From: Axinella damicornis
Taxonomy: Eukaryota > Porifera > Demospongiae > Axinellida > Axinellidae
Direction: 5' to 3'
DNA length: 64,000 nt
Assembly (NCBI GenBank): GCA_963931865.1
Contig: OZ007513.1
Coordinates: 5,122,168-5,186,167 of the forward strand
The notes under the pieces were generated by a model. The model was not told the origin of the DNA and did not search any database. It was given only the letters and a program-made list of their open reading frames with translations. This document shows positions 43,315 to 54,753 of this stretch, piece by piece (position 1 is the first letter of the stretch; each line of letters opens with the position of its first letter). The translations under genes and the position numbers were made by a program.

Positions 43315-43506
43315 CAAATTTCAATGTAGCATGGCTAAGAAGAACACTATTCTACAGACCATGGGAGGGTGGGCCCAATTAACACCGACCCACTAGAGAT
43401 AGACAGAGTACAAATTTCAATGTAGCATGGCTAAGAAGAACACTATTCTACAGACCATGGGAGGGTGGGCCCAATTAACACCGACCCACTAGAGATAGAC
43501 AGAGTA
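43315..43506. repeat. perfect 96-bp tandem duplication
   Basis: CAAATTTCAATGTAGCATGG through GATAGACAGAGTA occurs twice, back to back, with no difference seen. Confidence 0.92.
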
Positions 43507-43624
43507 CAAGTGACTCACATGGAGTCTCCACCCATACCCAGCTGTATTGAAACTGCAGAGTGCATGGGGGGTTCATGCAGGACTATACGTCAGTGATTGT
43601 TAATTCTTGTGATACTTGTGATAG

Positions 43625-43834
43625 CCAGGGCACAAGGCAACTCCCTGACGCTACAGCACTATCGCTCATCCTTGCTGATTCCAAATACAGTAAACTCATC
43701 TTAGCAGTGGTTGAGAGACTACATAATTATCCCTGTCACACTGACAGTACAGGCAAATCAGCCACAAACACAATCGAGGTGCTCCTAGCATTCACAGCAC
43801 AGAGCTTCACCACCAAAATTAATGTAGGTTTCAG
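43625..43834 (+). CDS. likely exon, unrecognised helical protein
   Basis: Acceptor CTTGTGATAG and donor TTTCAG followed by GTGAAC bound 210 open bases. The frame reads DATALSLILADSKYSKLILA, VVERLHNYPCHTD and TIEVLLAFTAQSFTTKINVG. It is amphipathic and protein-like. No family is recognised and no adjoining plus-strand exon is seen. It faces the two minus-strand genes downstream. Confidence 0.42.
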
Positions 43835-44049
43835 GTGAACAAAATTGCCCCCCAAAATAATTGTTGCCATGGTGATGGCTGCTATTCTGATCTACCATCA
43901 AGTTTTACTTGTGTAGCACAGCAAGGTAGTACTACTTCACGAGGCGATTGCTCATGCAATTACCAAAATGCAATGCTGTATCACATGTACGAACTCCAGC
44001 GCTAGCAAATAATTACACACAACAGTTCACCCAAGGTTCAACCATCAAT

Positions 44050-44376
44050 TTATTCACGCACCATTGGCTGCATCGCAGCTTTCTTTCCGACCGATAGGCC
44101 GTTCTCCAGCTCTTCTATGGTTAAAAACCCCGTGCCAAACTTGCTGAGAATTTGGATGGCATCCACCAAACAAATACCCGTACTCTTCCTCAGCCCCCGG
44201 TTGACTATGGCACTTCTCATCATTTGCAGGACGTAGGCCACGTCTACAAGAGTTCCTGCTTCACGAAACACAGACGAAAAGGACGTAAATAAGCTGCAAA
44301 CCAGTGCTTCCTCCTCCATGTTATTTTCGCACATAGATAAGCGCTCAACCACACTGGCACTCGCACTGTACTGCAC
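44050..44376 (-). CDS. small intron-less gene or terminal exon, unrecognised
   Basis: A 108-codon frame with a likely start at MCENNMEEEALVC or at the upstream Met, then LFTSFSSVFREAGTLVDVAY, VLQMMRSAIVNRGLRKSTGI and DAIQILSKFGTGFLTIEELE, ending MQPMVRE. The composition is that of a compact helical protein and the frame is intact. A GC-rich gap of 110 bases (GCGCGCGCAGCGCACGC) separates it from the stop of the next minus-strand gene and may hold its promoter. I do not recognise the family. Confidence 0.58.
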   Translation of the reverse strand: MQYSASASVVERLSMCENNMEEEALVCSLFTSFSSVFREAGTLVDVAYVLQMMRSAIVNRGLRKSTGICLVDAIQILSKFGTGFLTIEELENGLSVGKKAAMQPMVRE

Positions 44377-44485
44377 TGTACTGACTGAGGGCTCAACGAA
44401 ATACCAGCTGTTTTTTTATTCACAACACGCACGTGTGTGCGCGTGCGGACATAAACAAATCAATGCGCGCGCAGCGCACGCAAAA

Positions 44486-44795
44486 TTAATAATCTTCAAA
44501 AGTCAGAGGTAACAGACAGCAATCCTTCTTCTCTTTGTGACAGGTCATTGCATGAGCAAACACAGCCAGCCCTATTCCTACACTTGCTCCTTGGATCCCT
44601 CCGGTCACACTCCAGCTGGGCATAGCAGCCATCCCCACCAGTCCACCTGCCAATGCACTGCCATAGGTGAACTTGTCCATCCATGTCTGGCCCTTGTTGT
44701 AGTGCAGGCGGTAAGAACGGTCATAGATCTGCTCATCTGTGTCATTCCATATCCTTGCCGTTGTTGTGAGGGCAAGCAATCCCATGCCAATACCC
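44486..44795 (-). CDS. terminal exon of a small glycine-rich membrane protein
   Basis: Minus strand: acceptor TTTTCTACAG, then GIGMGLLALTTTARIWNDTD, EQIYDRSYRLHYNKGQ, a hydrophobic Gly/Ala-rich stretch (ALAGGLVGMAAMPSWSV), a second one (GGIQGASVGIGLAVFAHAMT) and a CHKEKKDCC tail before the stop. Two or three short hydrophobic segments suggest a small mitochondrial or ER membrane protein. A possible first exon (MVTEPESPIDPNPSK from 44910) has a donor but the wrong phase. Not assigned to a family. Confidence 0.6.
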
Positions 44796-44924
44796 TGTAG
44801 AAAATGATCATGAGAAGGTTGCTCAGTAGCTACATACTTTGCATACACATTTGCTCTATTTAATACTTGGAAGGATTGGGATCTATTGGGCTCTCGGGCT
44901 CGGTTACCATGGCGTGTAGGCTAT

Positions 44925-45880
44925 GCACACAAAGTATTGCAGGTCACTTGACCCACACAACCTAACAGAATGACCAATGGGTGCGGACAGAAGCTGCAGG
45001 ACACATGTGGTCATAACACAACAAGTCAGCAAATAGTGGTCTAGAGTGTTAGAGATGGCTAACTTAGTAACCATGCACGCAGGTGTATTGTGTGGATGCA
45101 CCAAACTGGAAACCCTTACTTAGTGAGGCGACAAATTATCCACCAATACTGAGAATGTGTCAGCTTTCGTCAAGAAAAATAGCCTGGGTACGAAGACCCC
45201 TGATCTGGAATATGACAGCTGGGGACAATTCCACAAATTTCACCAAACTGGAACGAAGTGCTACCTTAGTGAGTGATCACAGAGGTGCATTGCCTCAGGT
45301 GCACATTCTGGTATTCATTGAGCAGCCATATATCAATTGCCTTCCACAGGGTTTGGCTGTTGACCACCCCCCTCTATAAGCTAATGCAGATGTGTGAGAA
45401 CTGCATGGGACCCATAGGTGTGTGAAAAAAGGGATCTGCATGGTCAAGGTGCAGAAGAAACCATGATAGCTATTGAACTCAAATTTTAATGCAAAGGAGG
45501 TCCGACACAATGACATCACAGTTCATTTGCTCATGCTCTAATGAGCATTCCAGAACATCCCAAATTCTGAAGCTATCTGGCTGGTCAAAAGTATGTACAT
45601 CTTGTTGCTCGACCTGCATTCAACATGCTTTTGAAGGTCGGTCGACTGTACTTCTGATGGTAGTTTTGACTAGCCAGATATAGCCCCCAATTCCCGGGCA
45701 GTTCCCACCTCTAGTCTTTGATTTACTTGCATGCCTGGGACATCTGGTCATGTGGGGTAGACAGTAGGGCTGAGCGATTGTGGATTTTCCAACATCACGA
45801 TTATTGTATCCATATAATCACGATTATCGATTATATCACGATTATGCTAAAAAATTCCGTTTGAAGGAGACCTCCATGCA
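44925..45880. other. no supported gene
   Basis: Contains fragments of TAGCCTCG-type sequence near 45690 and, at 45760-45860, TCACGATTAT repeats whose counterpart GCATAATCGAAATAATCGCT lies near 46470, perhaps an older repeat split by the element at 45890. Confidence 0.4.
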
Positions 45881-45889
45881 GTCACAAGG

Positions 45890-46287
45890 TAGCCTCGTTC
45901 CCAGTCCCACGCCCAGCTTTTCGTCGCTTGCAGTACGGTAAAGCGGGGAGGGCCTGGTACATCTTCTCACGTGAGCATGACGTAATCGAAAAATGGCAAA
46001 ATTTTCAGAACGAAGACGCTGCGTTTTGCGTGTTATTCAGCCATCTACACGTTCAACGCTCGGTGAGTATGACAGTCGCCCCCTGCTAGCTAGATACGTG
46101 TGGTATGTTACCTGGTACCTTCGCTCTTCTTGCTGTTCTGAGACCCACGTACGCCCACGCTTCCTTCCGGTCTTTCTACCCCTTTCTACCCTCGACGTCA
46201 CTCACGTGAGAAGATGTACCAGGCCCTCCCCGCTTTACCGTACTAAGCAGCGACGAAAAGCTGGGCGTGGGACTGGGTACGAGGCTA
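45890..46287. mobile_element. 398-bp TAGCCTCG TIR element
   Basis: TIRs of about 95 bp (TAGCCTCGTTCCCAGTCCCA through CTTCTCACGTGAG). Exact 9-bp duplication GTCACAAGG. The core has ATG 45993 reading MAKFSERRRCVLRVIQPSTR, STL, to a GTGAGTATG donor. It is the parent type of 34453-34562 and close to 2238-2634. Confidence 0.94.
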
Positions 46288-46289
46288 GT

Positions 46290-47505
46290 CACAAGGCGAT
46301 GGTGGACAGAAGCCATGCTTGACTGAACCCACAGAAGCCTTGGATAGAAGCCGTGGCCAACGCAGTGCTTATCTATTCATAGCCCTGATTATTGTATTCA
46401 CAGTCCTGCTAAGTATATTCATGAAAACCCATAAGCACTTTTGCGCGGCTGACTAATATCGCATAATCGAAATAATCGCTCAGCCCTAGTAGACAGACAC
46501 ATATGGTTGACACCCAGAGGTGGTGGTTGATGAAGCTATTTCTTTCAATGTCAGTTTGAGGGCTGGAGGCCAGAGCGTTCACAAACCAGCACCATTATAC
46601 TGTTTGTTGTTCACCACAGGTCAACGCAAAACAGGAATTAAAATTACTACGATAAGGAACAGGCCCCTCATGTGTCTACCATCTGTCTACCTGATGTCAT
46701 CACACAGAACCACAACTCCCAGGCCTCGCCCCTCTGTATTTTGCATACTGCAATACTGATGGAAATGGCCTGGGTTTGAGGCTATATCATGTGTACATTA
46801 TCCTTGTGACATATACGTACATATAGAGCCAGAGCTATGTAGTGGAGGAACTTAAGTCAGGGGTGGGGTGCAAGTACACCCCAACTTCGGCTTCCGGTGA
46901 GTGAGAGAAGTGGTCTACCTCAATGGAGTACATAATCTGCTCACCATAAGCAATCATACAGATTCAGATGCTAGACCACAGGTCACAGGAGCTACACTTA
47001 CCAATCACTTTTCATACCCAAACTCAGGTTGTTACTTCCCTTCTGGTGAACCCTCCCACCCTATCCTTTCTGCTCATGTACATTGTAGTAGACAAAAGGA
47101 CAGAAAGTCTCATGGTGGGGGTTTTGCAGTCATTAATTTCTTTATGGTAAGCAAAATTATTTCACAATTCAAGGGGTGGTCACCTTCTCCAATATGTGCT
47201 CTAGAGCTTAAACAGGTCACAATCTGTAAAATTGCATGCTTGTGACCGTGTGAGCATGTTGGTGAACTGCTGGTAAAATCTACCATGACTGTGTGACTTT
47301 TTGGTAGAAATATATGCAACCCTCATCCACACCTACATCCACTGTTTATATAGATGGTTACAATCTCAGGTAATAGCTCTGATATGGTGTTTATTGGGGT
47401 GACCACCCTTTGCTCATTACAGTACAGTCCAAATCTAGCATTCTTAACTACACGAGTACAGTGCTCTGCTGGACACCTCCTATGGTTTGCAACTCACTGG
47501 ACCAT
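46290..47505. other. no gene; repeat fragments
   Basis: Includes a TAGCCTCG-like pair near 46716-46783 and a diverged stretch near 46990-47135 with TTTAGGGCCC-family landmarks. Confidence 0.4.
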
Positions 47506-47511
47506 ATATAG

Positions 47512-47815
47512 TAGCCTCGTTCCCAGGCCCACACGCGAAACACGGAAGTGGGCCTAGTGACACTTGGCCATAGGTGCTGAGCTCAGCAGTCTTGATTTCG
47601 GGTAGGCGAATCACGTACATCCATTGCCAATTACTGTGTGGTAATTACATTCTTTACCCCGTGAAAAAGTGTAGCCGTTTGATAAAACCGCTGTTGTAGC
47701 CTTCAAGGACTCCTTGGCAAGGACTTTCTACTTAGCCATCACCAACAGCTACCTTCTGCGTGATTTCGAATGCATCCAAGCAAGGAATGTAATCGCTTAT
47801 GCAATAAGCCAGTTG
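47512..47815. mobile_element. TAGCCTCG element, GGAAGTGGGCC core, right-truncated
   Basis: Closely matches the left three quarters of 55367-55776 (CACACGCGAAACACGGAAGT, TTGATTTCGGGTAGG, GGCAAGGACTTTCTACTTAG). The right TIR is lost. Confidence 0.8.
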
Positions 47816-48176
47816 CACGCAAGCGAAAGTATTCACAGAATGTATGACGTCACATCCGGTTGCTCTATTGCAGCTACGTTAAGTATTGCACAGTGAATGG
47901 CGAAATCGGTAGGTGGGCGTTTGAAATGTGCGCGTGATTAAAACTATACCGATCACACAATTTAAGTGACTGCAGCGATAAACAAGAGACTTGGACGTTC
48001 AAGACGGTGAGCGAAGTGTGAGAATCGGTTGAAGTACGAACGACAACAAAGCGGTCTTGCTATGTCTACACCCCCCCTTGGCTCCAGTGTTCAGGCTCTG
48101 TTCCTGCATAGCTAGATTATTATACTTCGAAAGTATTAGCTACGGTTTCTGTGACACTTACTGCCGCGGACATACC

Positions 48177-48471
48177 TGACCTTCGCCGCACTGGATCGAG
48201 CTGGCAGCTTCAGCAATGGCAGATATCGCACATGATGGTACCTCTCCATGTGGCCCTGGAAGCTTATACACTTCGACTACTGTCCATCCTCACTGTAGAA
48301 GTACACAAACAGAGCCATCAAGCTAGCTGTTGTGTGTGTATGTTGGAATACTGTCCACGTAGCTGTAGGTGCACACGTGTCAAAAAGTTTGTTGAAGTAA
48401 TTTCACAAATGACCTGTAATTCACGAAATTTTCGAAAATTTAGACCTGCGAAATTTAAGCGCTATACGGTA
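48177..48471 (+). mobile_element. repeat ending TTTAAGCGCTATACGGTA, copy 2
   Basis: Direct-orientation partner of 22376-22666. Confidence 0.8.
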
Positions 48472-48529
48472 TACGTCATGACCTCCTCCTCATACGCATG
48501 CTTTTAACTAGACGAGGCTGCAGTCCTAC

Positions 48530-48666
48530 CTAACACTACAATAATAGTCCTTGCCATATGGCTCAAAACTGTGGCAAGCTGATCAGCTAGTTTGCATTCC
48601 GTCGTTACAGCCTTCAGAAAGAAGTCCTGAGCTCTCACCAAGTCTGCAGAACCCTCTGAAAGTGCC
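48530..48666 (-). CDS. isolated exon, unrecognised helical protein
   Basis: Acceptor TGATGGTGCAG and donor GTTAG followed by GTAGGACTG bound 137 bases. The frame reads ALSEGSADLVRAQDFFLKAV, TTECKLADQLATVLSHMART, IIVVL. Well-formed amphipathic helices make this one of the most protein-like orphan exons here. A one-base remainder at each end. No neighbour with matching phase was found. Confidence 0.55.
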
Positions 48667-48669
48667 CTG

Positions 48670-49460
48670 CACCATCAGGACCAAGAAAGAATAAAGCAAT
48701 GAGTGCAACTCATATACTTCAACAGCTGGAGTGAGAGATACTACAAGCAAGGGACCACTGCCTGTGGCAACTCGGGCAGAAGGCAGAGCCTAGTTTTCAG
48801 ACAACTACAACGAACAAGCCCAAGACTAGAAATGTCACAGCCCCACTGCTCAGACGGACATGCACGCTCACAGTCCCCGCTCAGCGGTGACAAGTCCCAT
48901 TGCTCAAGCCCAGAACAGCTCTCTACAAGGCCCTCCCACCCACCACACAACCCCAACGCTGAGAGGTGACAAGAGTTAGCACAGCACAATCCAAATGTCT
49001 TGGCAATGAGCCCACCACATAGCCTCAATGCTCAAGCTCCACATGCAGCACCCCACAGCCAGTATGTACAGTAGCATGAGTTCTGGTGCACAGCTCCAGA
49101 AGACCCCCTCTCCCACCACACAGCCCAATACTCACAGGTAACAAGCCCAATGCACAGCCCCAATGTCTGGTCTACATGTACGTACACTTGTGTACGTATA
49201 CCCACCACATAGTATCAATGCTCCAGCCCAGCATCCAGGGAATTTCCACAACTACCACACAGCATAAGCCCTGGCTGTTGTACAGCTCCCTCGGCCCCAC
49301 TTACCCATCTAAGCTACAGTAGGTGGCCCACAAAACCACCAACTACCCAGTCAGCACCCCCAAAGCTCACGTCACCTACTGTATAAATCTTCCGAGAAAA
49401 AATGAACTCTAATCATTTCGTACACGTAAAAATAATTCGTACAGCGGGTAGGTTTGAGTT
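48670..49460. other. no gene; degenerate C/A-rich repeats
   Basis: CAGCCCCACTGCTC- and CCACCACACAGCC-like units recur loosely. Confidence 0.4.
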
Positions 49461-49465
49461 TTATC

Positions 49466-49558
49466 ATGGCTGATGGTGGCGACGGTGGAGCCGGAGGAGG
49501 TGAAGGGCCCTTGCGTTTCTCGAAGAAAGACAGCAGCACAGCCATTTACGTTGTCCAG
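49466..49558 (+). CDS. possible first exon, unrecognised
   Basis: ATG opens MADGGDGGAGGGEGPLRFSK, KDSSTAIYVVQ, 31 codons, to a donor (CCAG then GTGTACTTC). The Gly/Asp-rich start is typical of animal N-termini. No downstream exon was identified. Confidence 0.4.
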
Positions 49559-49640
49559 GTGTACTTCTCAGGCTGGCCACCATTGCTCAAGCACACGTTT
49601 TGACTGTCAGCTCTCAGGAAAGGCCCGTGAAGATTCTGAC

Positions 49641-49720
49641 TGCACCATTGTGATCGCCGTCCTGTACTGGCACTTACCATTGCACCATTGTGATCGCCGT
49701 CCTGTACTGCCACTTACCCT
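49641..49720. repeat. two 40-bp tandem units
   Basis: TGCACCATTGTGATCGCCGT plus CCTGTACTG repeated. Confidence 0.85.
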
Positions 49721-49725
49721 TGTGG

Positions 49726-49800
49726 CGAAACTGTGAGCGCTGTAATAATTTTTTATCTTCCATTTGGCATCCCCTTTGCTCGCTTCGATAGCTTGTGGAG
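49726..49800 (-). repeat. exon-like repeat, inverted relative of 42714 and 52914
   Basis: Minus strand AAATGGAAGATAAAAAATTA and TTACAGCGCTCAC, ending in ACAAGG then GTAAGTGG, aligns with the KKLLQR segment of the other two copies. Confidence 0.5.
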
Positions 49801-49897
49801 GTCCAAGCGTCTCGTGCCTCCTGCATGGACTTCTACCATTGAGACACTTCATACGATTCCTCAATTTGTTCGTACAGCTAAAAATGAAATAAATATA

Positions 49898-50220
49898 GGT
49901 TAGACACTGAGACCAAGGGATCTACGCGATTTAGAAACCCGAGGGCCCTGGGCTGTAGCGTCCCGAGCGCAGCGAGGGTGCTACTAAGGGCCCGAGGGTT
50001 TCTAAATCGCCATTGGTCTCAGTGTCTAACCGATTTAGAGTATAGCAACGGTAACCACGCTAGCGCTTCAGTTGTCAACAAAATAGCCTACGAGTCGGAG
50101 GTCCTTTTCGACGAAATAACAGACTGGAAACGAGTACAAGGCAGATACTAGCGCTGTGTGCCCTCGCTGCGCTTGGGACGCTACAGCCCAGGGCCCTCAG
50201 GTTTCTAGATCCCTTGGTCT
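49898..50220. repeat. large hairpin with a third arm
   Basis: GGTTAGACACTGAGACCAA to 50031 is a long imperfect palindrome (ATTTAGAAACCCGAGGGCCC with its inverse). Another inverse arm, CTTGGGACGCTACAGCCCAG, is at 50173-50220. Confidence 0.75.
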
Positions 50221-50224
50221 AGAG

Positions 50225-51240
50225 TACAGCAACAGTAACTACGCTAGCGCTCCAGTTTTCAACAGAATAACTTACCATCGGATGTCCTTTTCGAAGAAAT
50301 AACAGACTGCATGGCTACGAGCAGCAGGTAAGCGCTAGCGCTGATAAGGCACGTGCACGCGAGTGACTTGCGCGCACGAGCAGTCATATGGCTCTGCCCT
50401 TCAACTTGGCTCCACCCCACCAGTGCCGTCATTTACCGCTTAGCTCCTCCTTCAAGCTCTCGTGTACTGATGTAGCCGTCCAACAAAGACAAACACAGAG
50501 AAGTACGCAGACATGTGCACCGCATGCACTGCCAATAATTCTAAAGCAGCTGCATGCTATAATTTTTATGTAGTTGCCATGGATTTCAAGTTGGCAGTAA
50601 ACAATAATTGTGTATCCTGGGGGCTCAATAGAAAACCCTGTAAGAGGTTTTCTATTAAAGACAAGGTTTTCTATCAGATTTAGATACCTCGCAGTGAGTA
50701 ATCTGATTGGTGGAATTGGTACAACTATACTCTAAATAAAAAGTGTACAAAATTGGGAGTGTACCAATTAATAGGGGGTAGGAAATACATACGGTACATG
50801 TATTACATATATACCCACTGAGATATACATGTAGCACCAGCACATTCCATATCACACTCGCAACTATGCCATGATGCCCGGCAACGTAGTTTGTACATGG
50901 GCATGGAACATGGGCTGTTTTATATAATTTCATGCCCCCTTCACTATCATAAGAGGCCCTCAATAGGTATCTGCAACCACTGGACATGTAGCCCACTAAA
51001 CAGCTACATGTATAGTGCCTGCTCGAGCACATACCCAGAGTCATGTCTGTCACTCACACAGCAAACTAAGCCCCAACCATGAAGGTAACACCATGATGCC
51101 ACCGCTGAGCATTCTGGGGCTCACGAGTTGAGATGGAAGTAGTGGTAGGGGCTAGTCTACGTTCTGGCAACATTTGTGAGCTTACATCTGGTAGCTGGTA
51201 TCTGGATTTTAGTGGTGATGGTGGGGGGATGAATGGTCTG
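50225..51240. other. no supported gene
   Basis: No splice-bounded protein-like segment that I can support. Confidence 0.4.
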
Positions 51241-51247
51241 GTGATAG

Positions 51248-51394
51248 TATTGATCGGGCTGGAATAACTGAGGTGGTCAGATCCGCAGGGCTGTTCATGC
51301 CCACCCCCAAGAACAAATCGAAATTATCATGCAATATGGCAGAGCTCCACCCAAAGTCACAGAACCAGGAGAGACTATTGGCTACAAACAACCA
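51248..51394 (+). CDS. possible exon, unrecognised
   Basis: Open frame IDRAGITEVVRSAGLFMPTP, KNKSKLSCNMAELHPKSQNQ, ERLLATNN to a good donor (CCA then GTGAGTAC). The acceptor (GGTGATAG) is weak. No family recognised. Confidence 0.33.
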
Positions 51395-51529
51395 GTGAGT
51401 ACATCCTGACCTGGACTCAGCGTTGTGCCTCATACACACACTGGAAAGTATCCCCCTACATTAGCCACTACCCTAGCTACATGCATATATATGTCAACCA
51501 TCATTGCACGTTACACCATAGAACTATAT

Positions 51530-52028
51530 CAATACATTAAGATTTCAATGTGTGTGTGTGTGTGTGTGTGTGTGCGTGACAAAAGTTGGGGTGGGACTAG
51601 ACTTGTGACCTGCGACCTTTGTACTTCATTTTTACCGAACCTCGAACTCCGCAAAGTTCGTTCAAGAACATTGGGCATGGGCTGGAACAACTATACAAGC
51701 GGATGTAATGAGGGAGCAGCAGTACTAGTCAAAGCGGACGTAATCGGGGAGCAGCAGTTGAAGCGGATGCAATCGAGGAGCAGTTGAAGTCGACACAATC
51801 AGGGAGCACTTGAAGTTGACACAATCGGGGAGCAGCAGCTGAAGCGGACACAAACGGAGCGGATCGATGCGATCGGGGAGCAGCAGCTGAAGCAAACGCA
51901 ATCGGGGAGGAGCAGCTGCAATCTGGGAGCAGCAGCTCAGTGCATGCACAGAGAGCTGTCCAGCGCCAGATTACTTACGTAGGCGAACGAGGGGGAAGTA
52001 GCTGAGCGAGCGAAGCGAGTGAAGCTAC
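51530..52028 (-). mobile_element. minisatellite-bearing element, copy 5 (inverted, full)
   Basis: Inverted order of 23341-23855: TCAATACATTAAGATTT, GT tract, GGGACTAGACTTGTGA, CATTGGGCATGGGCTGGA, about seven GATTGCGTCC-type units, CTTACGTAGGCGAACGAG, and the end hairpin GTAGCTGAGCGAGCG. Confidence 0.85.
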
Positions 52029-52717
52029 ATCAGAAAGACCCCGACCTGCAGCTGGTCGGAAACAGACTCGTCACTATTTAGTAAGGAAAGGCTAAAACCT
52101 CCATAAAGTGCATCAAATGATTCAGTGACACCACAATAGACCAATGCCCTCACACCCCAGGTCCACTGTTCCAGCCGACTCCAGAAGCAGCTAAGCATGC
52201 AAGAGGCAGTCTCATTTCCACTTCCCACATGGGTCAAATAACTTGGACTAGAGTATACTCAATTAGAATGACCGTGCAATTTAACACATAGTCCACCACT
52301 TCTCCAAACAATTATTTTTTAAGGGGCCTTCACCAGGTGAACCTGTAGACTGTAGTGTTTCCTAACTACATGTATCACAGCAACATGCATGCAGACAGGG
52401 ACGCTAGTGGCAGTGCATTTGTTCTGTGACAGAGAAGAAAAGTGATGTGTTGAAGGTACAAAAGTGACGAGGGAGGGGAGGGATTGCTGAGCAGAGACTA
52501 TTCAGGCCATGTAAAAGCAGGGGACCACAATCCCTGTCAATGTTAAAAATATGTTCCTACGGCCCTGGTACAATACCCGAAAAGATAGGTATCTACCAGT
52601 CCATCCCACCGATAGGCACCTGTTAGACTCTTCATGGTTCCAGGTTTGATTCTACCATCTCATGTAGTGTATCATCTCCATGATTTCAACAGCAACAAAA
52701 AATATTCTTTGCTGCAT

Positions 52718-52743
52718 GGGGGGGGGGGGGGGGGGGGGGGGGG
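52718..52743. repeat. 26-base poly-G
   Basis: Followed by GCCTGGGAATGAGGCTA, a lone right end of the TAGCCTCG family. Confidence 0.9.
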
Positions 52744-52913
52744 AGCCTGGGAATGAGGCTACATTCCCTTGAATGTGCAGCCAACTTTGCTACATTCCCT
52801 TGAATGTTCAGCCAACTTTACTTTGCTAATAATTCGAGGGGCAACCGCACTCCTGGTAGCCGTTGCAACGCCGGCTGCGACTCGCCGTAGCAAAAGCTAA
52901 GTATTGCAGTTAG

Positions 52914-53110
52914 TTCCAATTAACGCACATGCCACGTGGCAACCACGCTCTGTCGATCGCTAGCAATGGCGGCCAAAGCACTGCAAAGGGAAGACACGAA
53001 GTTATTACAGCACTTACAACTTTGCCAACACGGTGAGTTTTGGCATGTAAGCGTCAGTGAACGACAGCGATCGTGGCCATGCGGTCAGAATCTTCGTATC
53101 TGTAATTTGC
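52914..53110 (+). repeat. exon-like repeat, copy 2
   Basis: Contains ATG 52966 reading MAAKALQREDTKLLQHLQLC and a CACGGTGAGT donor, then GTAAGCGTCAGTGAAC as in 42714-42900. Confidence 0.6.
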
Positions 53111-53114
53111 TTAA

Positions 53115-53885
53115 CCAATCCTTTGGCATTCTGATTTGCTTGCTTAGTAAGTGCCTCATACAAGTACGTGACCAAGAGAAACCCCACAAACGTGGTCTAA
53201 AGTGGGAATAAGAGTCTTTATTATACGACTAACTGAACCTGAACGGATGACCCCTGAACGTTGCAATCTGACTGAATACATTTCATGTTGCTGAACCAAA
53301 TGTTTTGCTTTATCCATGCAGCATTTTGCCATATTGGTTCAGCTCTTCGCACGACCGGAATAGGCGCTGCTGATTGGGTGGAGTCATAGTTACCAAAGAC
53401 AGCAATGTATTATTAGCTGTTGTTTTCTGCTCAAGCCAATGAAAGCGGACCTCAGCAAGATAGTGTTTCGGAGTATTACTGTCCTGACAAACTGCTGCCC
53501 GACTCGTCAGAAGGTCTGACGTAGGCTTGACACTACTGTTTCAACCCCTTGGCACTGCCATTCTGTCGATCAAAGAAGCTAGAGCTGGACGACAAATGAG
53601 AGCATATATTATCCACTCCTTAGGTCGGGAAGTACTGGAGAATGTATTTGGTTCTTGGCTTCTGTATTGGCCCTACCTGCGGTTGGGCCAATACTGCCAG
53701 CCTTGAACCGAATATTCTCCTGCACTCACTCTCTACAATAATCTGATTGGTCCAGTCGGGTTTTCACCACGGTCACTTGGAACTGGTGTAGTTTTGGTAC
53801 ATTTACTGGTATCAGGAAATAATTAGTGTCCTGAGCTACTGCCTAATTGGATTAGTGGAAATTCCAGGAATTGAATTTCTCCCAC
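53115..53885. other. no gene recognised
   Basis: A short palindrome (GTATTGGCCCTACC / GGTTGGGCCAATAC) is near 53666-53695. Confidence 0.4.
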
Positions 53886-53892
53886 TAGATTA

Positions 53893-54347
53893 GATGTACA
53901 TCAGAGGAGGTTGGACACAGTCATGTAACCTACGAATTTATATGGAGGTTTACTATACCAAATTATGTTCTCGGTAGTCTTTACGAGTATCTCGACAAAC
54001 GTGGCATCATTCGAAAGCGTACATTCCAAATATGCCGTCAACTCCAGGGTCACTTTGGCTGTACGGCCTCTTGAAGGATCGGCCACGCGGGATGGCGGCC
54101 GGAGAAGACACACTCCTGGTACTCCAACTGGAAGCCTTCCCGACCTGAAGCGTCTTCAACGTACTCCTACCTTTCAAACTCCCAAACTGCAGCTTCACTT
54201 CTCGTTGGCAATTTTGATTTCCCTCGGTCCCAGGCCATATTGACTTGGGAACGAGGCTGGCAAAGTTAGGAACGCAATTATTTCCATTCAAACGCAGTGC
54301 ATAGTCACGTGCGCAGAAGATGTGTCCAACCTCCCTGGATGTACATG
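53893..54347. mobile_element. GATGTACATC...GGTTGGACACA TIR element
   Basis: Left GATGTACATCAGAGGAGG plus TTGGACACA and the inverse at 54318-54347. A short TAGCCTCG-like palindrome (54219-54257, CCTCGGTCCCAGGCC) sits inside. Confidence 0.65.
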
Positions 54348-54379
54348 TACACTTATGGTGGTTTCATTACGGGTAGACA

Positions 54380-54750
54380 CCACTGTCACACTAGTCACTA
54401 TTGTCACACAAGTCACGGTAGTCACCACTTACTACTGTCACACTAGTCACTACTGTCACTGTAGTCACTACTGTCACACTAGTCACTACTGTCACACTAG
54501 TCACTACTGTCACACTAGTCACTACTGTCACACTAGTCACTACTGTCACACTAGTCACTACTGTCACACTAGTCACTACTGTCACACTAGTCACTACTGT
54601 CACACTAGTCACTACTGTCACTGTAGTCACTACTGTCACACTAGTCACGGTAGTCACCACTTACTACTATCACACTTGTCACAACTCTCACACTATAGTC
54701 ACAGTTGCCACTACCGTCACACTAGTTACGGTACTAACTACTGTCACACT
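54380..54750. repeat. 18-bp minisatellite CACTACTGTCACACTAGT
   Basis: About ten near-perfect units from 54424 to 54640, with degenerate units on both sides. The array continues at 55275-55366 and 55777-55862 beyond two inserted elements. Confidence 0.95.
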
Positions 54751-54753
54751 ATA

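Noticed and set aside
54380..54662. possible CRISPR array (regular repeats)
   Set aside because: Units are contiguous with no unique spacers, and the genome is eukaryotic.
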